A DNA stretch of 64,000 bases from Streptomyces chryseus (GCF_014650755.1 NZ_BMVO01000003.1:389623-453622); one strand, 5' to 3'; positions 10,301 through 19,708 are shown, counted from the first letter of the stretch. The notes: generated from the sequence alone by a model not told the origin. Numbers and translations: made by a program.

Positions 10301-10385
10301 GGCCGCTGCGCGGAGCCCTTCCCCTACCCGCCCGTTCCCGAACCGGGACGCTGCCCCGGGCCCGGCCTTTCGAGCGCCGGAGGGG
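10301..10385 (+). repeat. Streptomycete intergenic repeat, left copy
   Basis: About 85 bases beginning GCCGCTGCGCGGAGCCC and ending CGAGCGCCGGAGGGG. The core, a GC-rich run around TTCCCGAACCGGG then GCCCCGGGCCCGG, recurs in inverted orientation at 10548-10643. It resembles the abundant GC-rich intergenic repeats of Streptomyces genomes that contain a 'CGCCGGAGGGG' end. Function unknown. Confidence 0.6.
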
Positions 10386-10547
10386 AAGCGCCCGGCGGGC
10401 GGGCAGTGCGCTCCGGCCGGTGGCGCGCCGTGGGTGGGAGGCGGGCCTGGCCGGATGGGGGTCGCGCCCGGCTGGAGGGCTGCGGCGCGCCGAGCACGGC
10501 TGACGCACCCGTGCGGGCGGCCTGCCCCGCTGAGCGGGCATGCCCAG

Positions 10548-10643
10548 CCCGTCCGGCGTTCGAGGACACGCCAGGGCGTCCGGGGCCCGGGGCGTGCCCC
10601 GGTCCGGGAAGGGGCGGGGGAAAGCCCCGCGCAGCGCCACGGC
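10548..10643 (-). repeat. Streptomycete intergenic repeat, right (inverted) copy
   Basis: Read on the minus strand it runs GGCGCTGCGCGGGGCTTTCC ... CTCGAACGCCGGACGGG, matching the copy at 10301-10385 along nearly its whole length, with an ~11-base insertion near the end. The two copies enclose ~160 bases without a recognisable gene. Together they fill the unusually long spacer between two ATPase genes of the same operon and could fold into a very large stem. Confidence 0.6.
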
Positions 10644-10661
10644 CCCCGCCACGCCGGGTGT

Positions 10662-11657
10662 TCACGCCGGTGGGACCGGGGACGGGGACGGGACCGCCGC
10701 TCCCACCCGTACGCACGCCGCCCGGCGCCCCACCCCCGCCTCCCGCAACGCCTGGTCCTGCGTACCGCACTCCTCCAGGGCGACCGGGCAGCGCGGATGG
10801 AACGTGCAGCCGGGCGGAAGCGCCGACGGGTCCGGGGGGTCGCCCGGCAGGCCGCGCGGGGCCCGCCGCGACGCCGCGTCGCCGATGCGGGGGAACGCCG
10901 CCGACAGGGCCAGGCCGTACGGATGCCGCGCGTCTGTGAAGACCTCGTCCGCCGGGCCCTCCTCGACGACCCTCCCGGCGTACATCACCGCGAGCCGGTC
11001 GCACGTGTCGGCCAGCACCGACAGATCGTGGCTGATCATCAGCAGGCTGATGTCCTGGTCGGCGACCAACTGCTCGATCAGCCGCAGGATCTGCGCCTGG
11101 ATCATCACGTCCAGCGCCGTCGTCGGCTCGTCCGCGACGATCAGCCGCGGATCGCACGCCAGCGCCATCGCGATCATCACGCGCTGCCGCTGTCCGCCCG
11201 ACAGCTCGTGCGGATACGCGTCGGCCCGCCCCGCCGGCAACCCCACCTGCTCCAGCAGATCACCGGCCCGCCGCCGCGCGGCCGCCGCCGTCGCCCCGCT
11301 GTGCAGCAGCACCGGTTCCGCGATCTGCTCCCCGACGCGGTGCACGGCGTTCAGCGAGTGCATGGCGCCCTGGAAGACGATCGAGGCCCCAGCCCACCGT
11401 ACGGCGCGCAGCCGCCCCCACTTCATGGTGAGCACGTCCTCGCCGTCGAGGAGGATCTCCCCGCTCAGCCTCGCCGACGCCGGCAGCAGCCGCAGCAGCG
11501 CCAGCGCCAGTGTCGACTTGCCGCAGCCGGACTCGCCCGCGATGCCCAGCTTCTGGCCGGCGGACAACGTCAGGTCCACCCCGCGCACGGCGCGCGTCCC
11601 GGCGCCGTACGTCACGTGCAGATCCCTGATCTCCAGCAACGGGCCCTGTGTGCTCAT
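10662..11657 (-). CDS. Oligopeptide ABC transporter ATP-binding protein (DppD/OppD type)
   Basis: First of the two ATPases of the peptide importer. The 331-residue product starts MSTQGPLLEIRDLHVTYGAG and has Walker A GESGCGKST, Q-loop IVFQGAMHSLN, signature ELSGGQRQRVMIA, Walker B LIVADEPTTALD and the C-terminal CTFHPRCP motif of the OppD/F family. The frame is open much further upstream, but the ATG at 11657 is chosen because it overlaps the stop of the permease gene by 4 bases and gives the family N-terminus. A 433-base spacer follows. Confidence 0.93.
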   Translation of the reverse strand: MSTQGPLLEIRDLHVTYGAGTRAVRGVDLTLSAGQKLGIAGESGCGKSTLALALLRLLPASARLSGEILLDGEDVLTMKWGRLRAVRWAGASIVFQGAMHSLNAVHRVGEQIAEPVLLHSGATAAAARRRAGDLLEQVGLPAGRADAYPHELSGGQRQRVMIAMALACDPRLIVADEPTTALDVMIQAQILRLIEQLVADQDISLLMISHDLSVLADTCDRLAVMYAGRVVEEGPADEVFTDARHPYGLALSAAFPRIGDAASRRAPRGLPGDPPDPSALPPGCTFHPRCPVALEECGTQDQALREAGVGRRAACVRVGAAVPSPSPVPPA

Positions 11658-12571
11658 CGGGTCGACACCCCCAGCTTGGGATTCAGGACGGACTCCACCG
11701 CGCGCCCGCACAGCGTGAACGCCAGCGCGACGGCCGCGATGGCGATGCCGGGCGGCGCGAGGTACCACCAGTGCCCCGACGAGACCGCGCCCGCCTCCCG
11801 CGCGTCCTGGAGCATGCCGCCCCAGGAGACGACGTCCGGGTCGCCCAGACCGAGGAAGGCCAGCGTCGCCTCGGTCAGGATGGCGTTGGAGATGCCGAGC
11901 GTCGTCTGGGCGAGGACCAGCGGCATGACGTTCGGCAGGACGTGGCGGCTCATGATGTGCCCGTGGCCGCCGCCGAGCGCCGTCGCCCGTTCGATGTACG
12001 GACGGGACTCGACGGCCAGCGTCTGCGCCCGCACGAGACGGGCCGTCGTCGGCCAGCTCGTGACGCCGATCGCCAGGATCACCGTCCACACGCTGCGCGA
12101 CATCACCGTGGCCAGCACGATCGCGAGCACCAGCGTCGGCATCACCAGGAACCAGTCCGTGATCCGCATCGTCACGGTCGAGAACCAGCCGCCGAAGTGT
12201 CCCGCGAGGATGCCCACGAGCGTACCGATGGCGACCGACAGCGCCGCCGCCATCAGCCCGACCGTCAGGGAGATCCGCGCGCCCCAGATCAGCAGGCCGA
12301 GCAGCGAGCGGCCGAACTGGTCGGTGCCGAGGGGGAACGCGCCGCTCGGCGACTCCAGCGCCGCCCCGGGCGCGTTCGTCACACTCTGTACGTCGCTGCC
12401 GACGAGCAGCGGCGCGGCCAGCGCCACCAGGGCGATCACGGCCAGGGCGCCGAGTCCGAAGAGGCCCGCCCGGTGTGTGCGGTACGCGCGCCAGAACCGG
12501 GCCACGGAACCGCGGCGGCGGGCCCAGGCCAGGGAGGAGGCGGTCTGAGCGGCAGTCGAAGGCACAGTCAT
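11654..12571 (-). CDS. Oligopeptide ABC transporter permease (DppC/OppC type)
   Basis: Inner-membrane permease of the peptide importer. The 305-residue product has a cytoplasmic N-terminal stretch, a first membrane helix (GLFGLGALAVIALVALAAPL), a periplasmic-type loop with FPLGTDQFGRSLL (the DPP-C hallmark) and five further hydrophobic segments. The cytoplasmic EAA loop is ERATALGGGHGHIMSRHVLP. It overlaps both neighbours by 4 bases, so permeases and ATPase are translationally coupled. Confidence 0.93.
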   Translation of the reverse strand: MTVPSTAAQTASSLAWARRRGSVARFWRAYRTHRAGLFGLGALAVIALVALAAPLLVGSDVQSVTNAPGAALESPSGAFPLGTDQFGRSLLGLLIWGARISLTVGLMAAALSVAIGTLVGILAGHFGGWFSTVTMRITDWFLVMPTLVLAIVLATVMSRSVWTVILAIGVTSWPTTARLVRAQTLAVESRPYIERATALGGGHGHIMSRHVLPNVMPLVLAQTTLGISNAILTEATLAFLGLGDPDVVSWGGMLQDAREAGAVSSGHWWYLAPPGIAIAAVALAFTLCGRAVESVLNPKLGVSTR

Positions 12572-13638
12572 CGGCCCACCCGGGGATCGAGCAGCGGATA
12601 GAGCAGGTCGGCGAGGAGGTTCATCAGGATCATCGCTCCGGCGAAGACCACGAACAGCCCCTGTACGAGCGGCAGGTCCGGCACGCTCAGCGCCTGGTAG
12701 AAGAGGCCGCCGAGCCCCGGCCAGGAGAAGACCGTCTCGACGAGGATCGAGCCGGCCGCCACATGGCCGAGGTTGATGAACACCATGGTGACGGTCGGCA
12801 GCAGGGCGTTAGGCACGGCGTGGTGACGGCGCACCAGGTCGTCGCGCAGCCCCTTCGCGCGCGCCGTCGTCAGGTAGTCGCTGCCCATCTCGTCCAGCAG
12901 TGAGGCCCGCATGACCAGCAGCGTCTGCGCGTACCCGACCGCGACCAGGGTGACGACCGGCAGCACCATGTGGTGCGCCACGTCGGCGACGTACCCGAAG
13001 CCGGTCTCGCCGCCCGTCTCCATGCCGCCGGTGGGGAACATGCCGGGGATCGGGCCGATGCCCACCGAGAAGGTGATGATCAGCAGCAGCCCCAGCCAGA
13101 ACGACGGCACGGACCACAGGGTGAGGGCCACGCCGGTGTTGACCTTGTCGCCCAGCCGGCCGTGGCGCCACGCGGAGCGCGTGCCGAGCCACAGGCCGAG
13201 CACGGAGTAGATGACGACGGCGACGCCGGTCAGCAGCAGCGTCGCGGGCAGCTTCTCCGCGATCAGCTCGCCGACCGGCGCGTGGAACTGGTACGAGGTG
13301 CCGAGATCCCCGCTCAGCGCCTTGGCGCAGTACTCCGTGAACTGCTGCCACACCGGCAGGTCGAGGCCGAACTGGCGCCGCAGCGAGGCCAGTTGCTCGG
13401 CGGACACCTGGCGGCCGTGCGTCATGGTGCGCACCGGGTCGCCAGGAATGATCCGGAAGAGGAAGAAGCTGGTGACGAGTACGGCGAAGAGCGAGACGGC
13501 CGCGCCGCCGAGCTTCCCGGCGACGTACGTCAGATAGGCACGGGCGGAGCGGGCGCGGGGGCCGGACGGCCCGGTCTTCACCGGGACCGGGCCGTCGGCC
13601 GCGCCCTCCACGAGGGGGGTGGAGCTTGTAGTGCTCAT
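12568..13638 (-). CDS. Oligopeptide ABC transporter permease (DppB/OppB type)
   Basis: Second permease of the peptide importer. The 356-residue product has a ~30-residue hydrophilic leader. The first helix (LGGAAVSLFAVLVTSFFLF) leads into FRIIPGDPVRTM, the DppB signature. Several hydrophobic segments and the EAA-type loop (TTARAKGLRDDLVRRHHAVP) follow. Start ATG at 13638 lies 3 bases after the binding-protein stop. The C-terminus overlaps the DppC start by 4 bases. Confidence 0.93.
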   Translation of the reverse strand: MSTTSSTPLVEGAADGPVPVKTGPSGPRARSARAYLTYVAGKLGGAAVSLFAVLVTSFFLFRIIPGDPVRTMTHGRQVSAEQLASLRRQFGLDLPVWQQFTEYCAKALSGDLGTSYQFHAPVGELIAEKLPATLLLTGVAVVIYSVLGLWLGTRSAWRHGRLGDKVNTGVALTLWSVPSFWLGLLLIITFSVGIGPIPGMFPTGGMETGGETGFGYVADVAHHMVLPVVTLVAVGYAQTLLVMRASLLDEMGSDYLTTARAKGLRDDLVRRHHAVPNALLPTVTMVFINLGHVAAGSILVETVFSWPGLGGLFYQALSVPDLPLVQGLFVVFAGAMILMNLLADLLYPLLDPRVGR

Positions 13639-13641
13639 GTA

Positions 13642-15489
13642 CTACTCACGGTCTTCCGCGGTGGAGCGGCGGCGCGTGGCGACGAAGACCACGAGCCCGG
13701 CGGCGAGGACGACGGTCGTGACGATGCCGATCACGAGGCCGGTGGAGGAGCCGCTTCCGCCGGAGGTGTCGTCGACCTCGGCGGGCACGGCGGACCACCA
13801 GCTCCAGTAGCCGTCCTGACCCCAGAGGTTGCCGCCGGACTCGGGCATTGTCGTGATCGCCCTGATCTGGTCGGTACGGTACGCCTCGACCGCGTTCGGA
13901 TACGCCATGACATTCATGTATCCGGTGTCGTAAAGCCGCGACTGCATCTGCTTGACCAGATCGGCCCGCTTGGCCTGGTCGTACTCCGCCGTCTGCTGCG
14001 CGTAGAGCTCGTCGAACTTCTTGTCGCAGATGAAGTTGTCCGTCGCGCCGGTGTCCTTGGGCGTGGACGGCAGCGCCGCGCACGTGTGAATGGAGAGGAC
14101 GAAGTCGGGATCGGGGTTGACGGACCAGCCGTCGAAGGCCAGGTCGTACTCGCCGGCCAGCCAGGGGTCGGAGACGTTGTCCAGGCAGTCGACCTTCAGC
14201 CCGATGCCGAGCTCTCCCCACCACTCCTGCATGTACTTGCCGATGGCCTTGTCGTTCGGGTCCGTGGCGTGGCACAGGATGCGGAAGTCGAGCGGCCTGC
14301 CGTCCTTGCCGACGCGCTTGCCCGCCTTGTTCTTCTTGTAGCCCGCCTCGTCGAGGAGCGCGGCCGCCCTGGCCGGGTCGTACGCGATCCGCTGATCGGC
14401 GTCCGGCTTCCAGTGGTACGCCGAGAAGCGCGGCGGGATGTAGCCCTGCCCTTCGACCGCGTGGCCCTGGAACACCTTGTCGATGATCGTCTTGCGGTCG
14501 GTGGCGGCGAAGAGGGCCTGGCGCACCTTGGGGTTCAGCAGCGCGGGATGCCCGTCGCCGAACTTCTTGCCGTCCTTGGACCTGGCGCCCGGGTTGGTGG
14601 CGAGCGCGTAGAAGCGGCGGCCGGGGGCGTCGTTCACCTTGATGTTCTTGGCCTTGGCGAGGGACGCGGCCTGGGCGGGGGTGAGGTTGGACGCGAAGGA
14701 CACCTCGCCCTTCTGCAGGGCGGCGACGGCCGCGTCACCGTCCTTGTAGTACTTGAGGACCAGTTCGTCGAACTTCGGGGCGCCGCGCCAGAACTTCTGG
14801 TTCGGCTTGAACTTCACGTACTGGTCGACCTTGTAGTCGGTGAGGATGAAGGGCCCGTTGCCGACGATCGGGAACTTCTTGTCGTTGTTGAACCTCGCGT
14901 AGTCGCCGACCTTCTCCCACTCGTGCCTGGGCAGTATCGGCACATCGAGGGCGGCCATGGTCGCCTGCGGCTTCTTCAGCTCGATGACCAGCTTCGTCGG
15001 GCTGGGGGCGGTGACCTTCTTGAAGTTGGCGACGAAGCTGCCGTTGGCGGTGGCCGCGCCCTCGTCGGTCATCATCGTGTTGAACGTCCAGGCGGCGTCC
15101 TCGGCGGTGGCCTGTTTGCCGTCGGACCACGTGGAGTTCTCGCGGATGGTGTACGTCCACGTCAGCTTGTCCGGGGACGGCTCCCACTTGGTGGCGAGGC
15201 CCGGGATCGCGTGGTTGTCCTTGGCGTCGTAGTTCGTCAGGTTCTCGTAGATCAGCCGGTGGACGGTGGTGGAGACCAGCCGCTGGGCCAGGAACGGGCT
15301 GAGGGAGTCGACACTCTGCGAGACCGCGACGGTCAGCGTCCGCTGCCCGTCCGCCCGCGCCTGCCGCGGTGCGGGATTCAGCGGGGTCGCGGCCGCGGCG
15401 GTCAGGGCCAGGGCGGTGGCGCCGACGGCGAGCAGGGTGAGGGCTCGGGGGGAGGGACGGGCAGTGCGCGGAACTGTGGTGGTGTCCAT
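13642..15489 (-). CDS. Peptide ABC transporter substrate-binding protein with C-terminal membrane anchor
   Basis: Family 5 extracellular solute-binding protein, the ligand receptor of the importer. The 615-residue product (start MDTTTVPRTARPSPR) has a signal-like helix (LTLLAVGATALALTAAAA) but no lipobox Cys. The SBP core follows, with SVDSLSPFLAQRLV, YTIRENSTWSDGK and the ligand-cleft strands. After a Gly/Ser stretch it ends with a hydrophobic helix (LVIGIVTTVVLAAGLVVF) and a basic tail ATRRRS. The protein is therefore probably tethered by a C-terminal helix rather than by lipid. The ATG at 15489 is preferred over an upstream ATG (15519) without ribosome site; a GAGG lies 10 bases before it. 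Confidence 0.92.
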   Translation of the reverse strand: MDTTTVPRTARPSPRALTLLAVGATALALTAAAATPLNPAPRQARADGQRTLTVAVSQSVDSLSPFLAQRLVSTTVHRLIYENLTNYDAKDNHAIPGLATKWEPSPDKLTWTYTIRENSTWSDGKQATAEDAAWTFNTMMTDEGAATANGSFVANFKKVTAPSPTKLVIELKKPQATMAALDVPILPRHEWEKVGDYARFNNDKKFPIVGNGPFILTDYKVDQYVKFKPNQKFWRGAPKFDELVLKYYKDGDAAVAALQKGEVSFASNLTPAQAASLAKAKNIKVNDAPGRRFYALATNPGARSKDGKKFGDGHPALLNPKVRQALFAATDRKTIIDKVFQGHAVEGQGYIPPRFSAYHWKPDADQRIAYDPARAAALLDEAGYKKNKAGKRVGKDGRPLDFRILCHATDPNDKAIGKYMQEWWGELGIGLKVDCLDNVSDPWLAGEYDLAFDGWSVNPDPDFVLSIHTCAALPSTPKDTGATDNFICDKKFDELYAQQTAEYDQAKRADLVKQMQSRLYDTGYMNVMAYPNAVEAYRTDQIRAITTMPESGGNLWGQDGYWSWWSAVPAEVDDTSGGSGSSTGLVIGIVTTVVLAAGLVVFVATRRRSTAEDRE

Positions 15490-15561
15490 AGGACTTTGAC
15501 CTCGCGTCATCACTCGCACGGAGAAGGCGTGTTGATCACTGATGTCCAGCTCGTGAGCGAA

Positions 15562-15591
15562 GGTCTACCAGCGCTGGTCCGGCCGAGTCAA
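15562..15591 (-). promoter_or_regulatory. Candidate promoter with embedded palindrome for the ABC importer
   Basis: Read on the minus strand: -35 TTGACT (15591-15586), an 18-base spacer and -10 TAGACC (15567-15562), which fits the housekeeping sigma consensus. The spacer and -10 edge contain the perfect 12-bp palindrome ACCAGCGCTGGT (15567-15578), placed where a repressor could block polymerase. It is 73 bases upstream of the binding-protein start. The rest of the 310-base divergent spacer (15490-15799) shows no gene. Confidence 0.5.
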
Positions 15592-15799
15592 CGATGTCAA
15601 AAACCCCGTGTGTACTGCGGGAATACCCGGCCCGACGGCAACGAGAGCGTGTCGCGGGGGTCCTTGCCGCCCTCATTGGTCTACACCCCTGACGCCTGCC
15701 TGGTGAGGGTCTGGCGGAGACTCGGATCGTCCCGCGGCCCGGGCGGTGCGGTTTGGTAATTTGGGCAGCTTCTGCTTCTGCTTCTCGGGGGACCCCTTC

Positions 15800-16414
15800 A
15801 TGAGCCAGCCCTGGCAGCCCCAGTACAACCCGGGCCACCAGCCACCCGTACCCCAGCAGCCGCCTGGGCCCCCGCAGGGGTTCGGGGCCCCGCCGCCGGC
15901 GGCGCCGGGACCGTTCCCGCCGCAGCCGGCCTATCCGCAGCAGGGGCCGTACGGGCCGCAGCGGAGGTCGGGCAACCCGGTGGGCGCGTTCTTCCTCGGG
16001 TTCCTCGCCTCGGTCGTCGTCTCGCTGGTGTACAGCGGCATCGTCTACGCCACGTACCAGGACCAGTCCGAGAACACCGTCTACGTCCTGTACGTGCTCC
16101 ACGCGCTTGTCAACGGAGCCGCCGTCGGCGCGCTGGTCGGTCTGGTGGGCCACCGGCGGACCGGCGCCCACATCGGCGGCGCCGTCGTGGCCGTGCTCGG
16201 CGCCTTCTTCGGTTTCACGAACGCCGTGGTGTTCGTGACCATGGACGCCGGATGGTTCGCCTTCCGGAACATGATGCAGGCCGACGCCCTGATCCCGGCC
16301 AAGGCCTGGTGGGGCAACGGGGGCGACAGCTGGCCGATCAGCCTGCTCGGCCTCGTGGTCGCCGCTGCGGCGGCCTGGGGCCTCGCCCACCTGGTCGGCA
16401 GAACCCGCCGCTGA
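15800..16414 (+). CDS. Small membrane protein with proline-rich N-terminus
   Basis: A 204-residue protein of unknown function. The first ~65 residues are Pro/Gln-rich (QPWQPQYNPGHQPPVPQQPP), as in many streptomycete membrane proteins. Three or four membrane segments follow: AFFLGFLASVVVSLVYSGIV, a helix around HALVNGAAVGALVGLVG, IGGAVVAVLGAFFGFTNAVV, and SLLGLVVAAAAAWGLAHLVG. The ATG at 15800 follows a GGGGGA site; the frame opens earlier but without a ribosome site. It converges on the DUF397 gene with a strong hairpin between. Confidence 0.85.
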   Translation: MSQPWQPQYNPGHQPPVPQQPPGPPQGFGAPPPAAPGPFPPQPAYPQQGPYGPQRRSGNPVGAFFLGFLASVVVSLVYSGIVYATYQDQSENTVYVLYVLHALVNGAAVGALVGLVGHRRTGAHIGGAVVAVLGAFFGFTNAVVFVTMDAGWFAFRNMMQADALIPAKAWWGNGGDSWPISLLGLVVAAAAAWGLAHLVGRTRR

Positions 16415-16439
16415 CACCTTCGGCGCGCTTCCGACACGA

Positions 16440-16474
16440 CTTCGCCCCGCCGGATCCCGTCCGGCGGGGCGAAG
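16440..16474. terminator. Perfect bidirectional terminator hairpin
   Basis: Arms CTTCGCCCCGCCGGA (16440-16454) and its exact complement (16460-16474) form a 15-bp stem with a 5-base loop between two convergent genes. Confidence 0.8.
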
Positions 16475-16514
16475 CGCTGTCACGACCCGGGCCCTCGGAC
16501 GAGGTCAGGTCAGG

Positions 16515-16748
16515 TCACGTCAGGTCGAACTCACCGTCGCGCGCTCCGAGCACGAACGCCCGCCATTCGGCCTCGGTGTACCGCAGGACCGTCTCCGGAT
16601 CCACGGACGACCTCATCGCGACGGCCCCCTCGGGCAGGTACGCGATCTCCACCCGCTCCTCGTGCTCGCTCGTGCCGGGCGCGCTGTGCCACTCGACGCC
16701 GGAGATGTCGAGGGCGTACAGCTCTTCCTTCTCCTGTGCGCTCCCCAT
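16515..16748 (-). CDS. DUF397 protein
   Basis: A 77-residue DUF397 protein. Hallmarks seen are the N-terminal ELYALDISGVEWHSAPG, the middle VEIAYLPEGAVAMRSS and the end EAEWRAFVLGARDGEFDL. In Streptomyces, DUF397 proteins usually sit beside a helix-turn-helix regulator of the WhiJ/BldB-associated type and are thought to antagonise or partner it. No such regulator is adjacent here, so this is an orphan. The start at 16748 has GGAG 7 bases upstream; an in-frame ATG seven codons earlier lacks a site. Confidence 0.9.
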   Translation of the reverse strand: MGSAQEKEELYALDISGVEWHSAPGTSEHEERVEIAYLPEGAVAMRSSVDPETVLRYTEAEWRAFVLGARDGEFDLT

Positions 16749-16867
16749 GGTGAAACTCCCTTTCGGCATCGGGCAGGACGTCGTTCGGGCATCTTAGGCC
16801 GACACAACGGGCCTTGCGCACAAGCATCTTGTAGTAACTCACCCGTACGAGGGACGGCCCCCCGGTG

Positions 16868-19708
16868 CTACTGGGTCCAGCCGGGGCCGGGCTGTTGCGG
16901 GTTCTGCGGCGGGGCCGGTGGCTGCTGCTGCCAGCCCTGCCCCTGCGGAGGCTGCTGCTGTCCGGGCTGCTGCCAGCCCTGCCCGGGCGGGGGCGCGGCG
17001 CCGGGATGCTGCTGGGGCGCGTAACCCTGCGGGGGCTGCTGCTGCGGGATCTGGTGAGGCTGGGGGCCCTGCTGCTGCGGGGCGAAGCCCTGGCCCTGCT
17101 GGGTGCGGGCGATGTCCTCGGCCACGAGGGCCGAGAGGTGGAAGTACGCTTCGCGGGTCTTGGGCCGCATCATGTTCAGGTCGACCTCGGCGCCGGCCGC
17201 CAGGTGCTCGTCGAAGGGCACCACGACGACGCCGCGGCAGCGGGTCTCGAAGTGCGCGACGATGTCGTCCACCTTGATCATCTTGCCCGTCTCGCGGACC
17301 CCGGAGATCACGGTGAGCGAGCGCTGCACGAGGTCGGCGAAGCCGTTCGCGGAGAGCCAGTCCAGCGTCGTCGAGGCGCTGCTGGCGCCGTCGACGGACG
17401 GCGTCGAGATGATGATCAGCTGGTCGGCGAGGTCCAGCACCCCCCGCATCGCGCTGTAGAGCAGGCCGGTGCCCGAGTCGGTGAGGATGATCGGGTACTG
17501 CCGGCCCAGGACCTCGAGCGCGCTGCGGTAGTCCTGGTCGTTGAAGGTGGTGGAGACCGCCGGGTCCACGTCGTTGGCGATGATCTCAAGACCGGACGGC
17601 GCCTGCGAGGTGAAGCGGCGGATGTCCATGTAGCTGTTCAGCTGCGGAATCGCCTGCACCAGGTCGCGGATGGTGGCGCCGGTCTCGCGCCGTACGCGCC
17701 GGCCGAGGGTGCCGGCGTCCGGGTTCGCGTCGATCGCGAGGATCTTGTCCTGACGCTCGGATGCGAGCGTGGCACCGAGCGACATGGTCGTCGTGGTCTT
17801 GCCGACGCCGCCCTTGAGGCTGATCACCGCGATCCGGTAGCAGGACATCACCGGCGTACGGATCAGCGCCAGCTTGCGCTGCCGCTCCTCCTCTTCCTTC
17901 TTCGCGCCGAGCTTGAAGCGGGACGGGCCGGAGTTGTTCTTACGGGCCTTGGGCTGGTTGCGCAGCAGCCGGTCAGAGGAGAGCTCGACGGCGGCGTTGT
18001 AGCCGAGCGGGGTGCCGGGCGCGGCCTGCTGCTGCGGGGCGCCGGCCTGCGGTCCCGCCGGGGCGGTCCAGCCCTGGGAGCCGTACGCGGCGGGGGACTG
18101 CTGCTGGGGCGCCTGCTGCTGCGGGTGCTGCTGGTACTGGGGCTGCTGGGCCGGCGGCTGCTGTTGCTGCGGGGGTACGGGCTGCCCCGCCTGCGGGTAG
18201 CCGTAACCCGCCTGCTGCGGCGGGTAGGTGTAGCCGGGCTGCGGCTGCTGCGGAGGCTGCGCGTGGACGGGCTGCGGCTGCGCGGCCTGCGGGTGCGGCT
18301 GCTGCGGGTGCGGCTGCTGTACGGGCTGAGGCTGCGGCTGGGGGGCTTGCGGCGCCTGCGGGTGGGGCTGCTGCGGGTAGCCGGGCGCGGGCTGTCCGCC
18401 CTGCGCGGGGTACCCGGGGTGCTGCTGCGGGACGGGCTGCTGCTGGGGCAGCGGCTGGGCCGCGCCGAACGTGCCCTGCGGCGGGGCCTGGTGCTGCGGC
18501 TGGGGCTGCTGGGGGAAGGGCTGCGGGTAGCCGTACCCGGCTGCCGCGGCGGCCTGCTGGTCCGGGTGTCCCGCCTGCTGCGGCACGCCCTGGGCCGGCT
18601 GCTGGGGGTAGCCGTATCCCGCCGCGTGCGCGGCCGCTGCCGCCTGCTGGTCCGTCTGCTGCGGGGCGCCCTGGACCGGCTGCGCGGCGGGCTGGTAGCC
18701 CTGCGGCAGCGGAGGCAGCTCCTGGGCGCCCTGCGGCTGAACCTGCGCCGCCGGCTGGGGCTGGGCGGGTGCCGACGCCGGCGCTGCGGCGGGCTCGTCC
18801 GCGGTCTCGCCGTTGTCGCCTTCACCGTCGGCGTCCACCGGGGCGGCGGCTGCCTCGCCGTCGTGCTGGGCCTCGGACTCGCCCGTCGCGGCCTCGCCGC
18901 CCGGCTCCTCCGCGACTTCCTCGTCGTCGTCCGGGCTGCCGAAGAGCGCTGCGGCCTCGGCATCGGCGGCGGCGTAGTTGGGCTCGGGGATCTGCTGGGC
19001 GGGTTCCGCCTGCTGCTCCTGCTCGGGTACGCCCGCCTCGGGGGCCGCGGCCTGGGGCGCGTCGTCCTGCGCGGCCTCGCCGACCGGACGCAGTACGGGG
19101 AAACCGGGAGCGGGAACGGCCGCCGGGGCCGGGGCCTGGGGAGCCGGCGCCTGCTGCTGCGGGTAGCCGTAACCACCGGAGGCGTCCTGGCCGGACTCCG
19201 GGGCGCCGGGCGCCGGCTGCTGGGGCGTCGGCTGCTGCTGCGGGGCCACGGGGGCGGGCTGCTGCGGGGCGGCCGGAGTGGGCTGCTGGTGCGCGGGCTG
19301 CTGGGGGTATCCGTACCCGCCCGGGGCGGCCTGCTGCGGGTACCCGTAACCACCGGCCTGCTGGGGCGCGCCGGGCCCCGGCTGCTGCGGGAAGCCGTAG
19401 CCGCCCGCGCCGTACGGGTCCGGCTGCGGCGCGCCCTGCGCGAACGGCTGCGCCGGGGCGGGGGCCTGCGGGGCGGGCGGTCCCGGCTGGGCGGGGCCGC
19501 CCTGACCGAGCGGCGGCCCGGTCGGCGGCGGCGCGGACGCGGGTCCGGCGCTGCCCTGGCCACCCTGCGCGGAGCCACCCCGCGTGCTCTGGTCGTACCA
19601 GGCAGGAGGCTCGTAGACGATTTCGAACTCGCCGGTGAGATCCAGCTCGCGGTCGTCCCCGTCCGAGGACTGGCCGCCGCCGTCGTACTCGGACCGATCC
19701 CTGTTCAC
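16868..19708 (-). CDS. EspI-like MinD/ParA-family ATPase of the ESX locus
   Basis: A 946-residue protein combining a very long disordered region with a MinD/ParA-type ATPase. Residues 1-~600 are Pro/Gln/Gly/Ala low complexity with repeated GYGYPQQ-like units. The ATPase follows, with deviant Walker [10 protein letters not shown] (Lys637), the [11 protein letters not shown] switch and [18 protein letters not shown]. About 100 further Pro/Gln-rich residues form the C-terminus. The architecture matches mycobacterial EspI (Rv3876), an ESX-1 protein with a proline-rich N-terminus and a MinD-like ATPase that modulates secretion. The start is GTG with GGAGG 7 bases upstream. It is the outermost left gene of the ESX cluster. 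Confidence 0.88.
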   Translation of the reverse strand: MNRDRSEYDGGGQSSDGDDRELDLTGEFEIVYEPPAWYDQSTRGGSAQGGQGSAGPASAPPPTGPPLGQGGPAQPGPPAPQAPAPAQPFAQGAPQPDPYGAGGYGFPQQPGPGAPQQAGGYGYPQQAAPGGYGYPQQPAHQQPTPAAPQQPAPVAPQQQPTPQQPAPGAPESGQDASGGYGYPQQQAPAPQAPAPAAVPAPGFPVLRPVGEAAQDDAPQAAAPEAGVPEQEQQAEPAQQIPEPNYAAADAEAAALFGSPDDDEEVAEEPGGEAATGESEAQHDGEAAAAPVDADGEGDNGETADEPAAAPASAPAQPQPAAQVQPQGAQELPPLPQGYQPAAQPVQGAPQQTDQQAAAAAHAAGYGYPQQPAQGVPQQAGHPDQQAAAAAGYGYPQPFPQQPQPQHQAPPQGTFGAAQPLPQQQPVPQQHPGYPAQGGQPAPGYPQQPHPQAPQAPQPQPQPVQQPHPQQPHPQAAQPQPVHAQPPQQPQPGYTYPPQQAGYGYPQAGQPVPPQQQQPPAQQPQYQQHPQQQAPQQQSPAAYGSQGWTAPAGPQAGAPQQQAAPGTPLGYNAAVELSSDRLLRNQPKARKNNSGPSRFKLGAKKEEEERQRKLALIRTPVMSCYRIAVISLKGGVGKTTTTMSLGATLASERQDKILAIDANPDAGTLGRRVRRETGATIRDLVQAIPQLNSYMDIRRFTSQAPSGLEIIANDVDPAVSTTFNDQDYRSALEVLGRQYPIILTDSGTGLLYSAMRGVLDLADQLIIISTPSVDGASSASTTLDWLSANGFADLVQRSLTVISGVRETGKMIKVDDIVAHFETRCRGVVVVPFDEHLAAGAEVDLNMMRPKTREAYFHLSALVAEDIARTQQGQGFAPQQQGPQPHQIPQQQPPQGYAPQQHPGAAPPPGQGWQQPGQQQPPQGQGWQQQPPAPPQNPQQPGPGWTQ

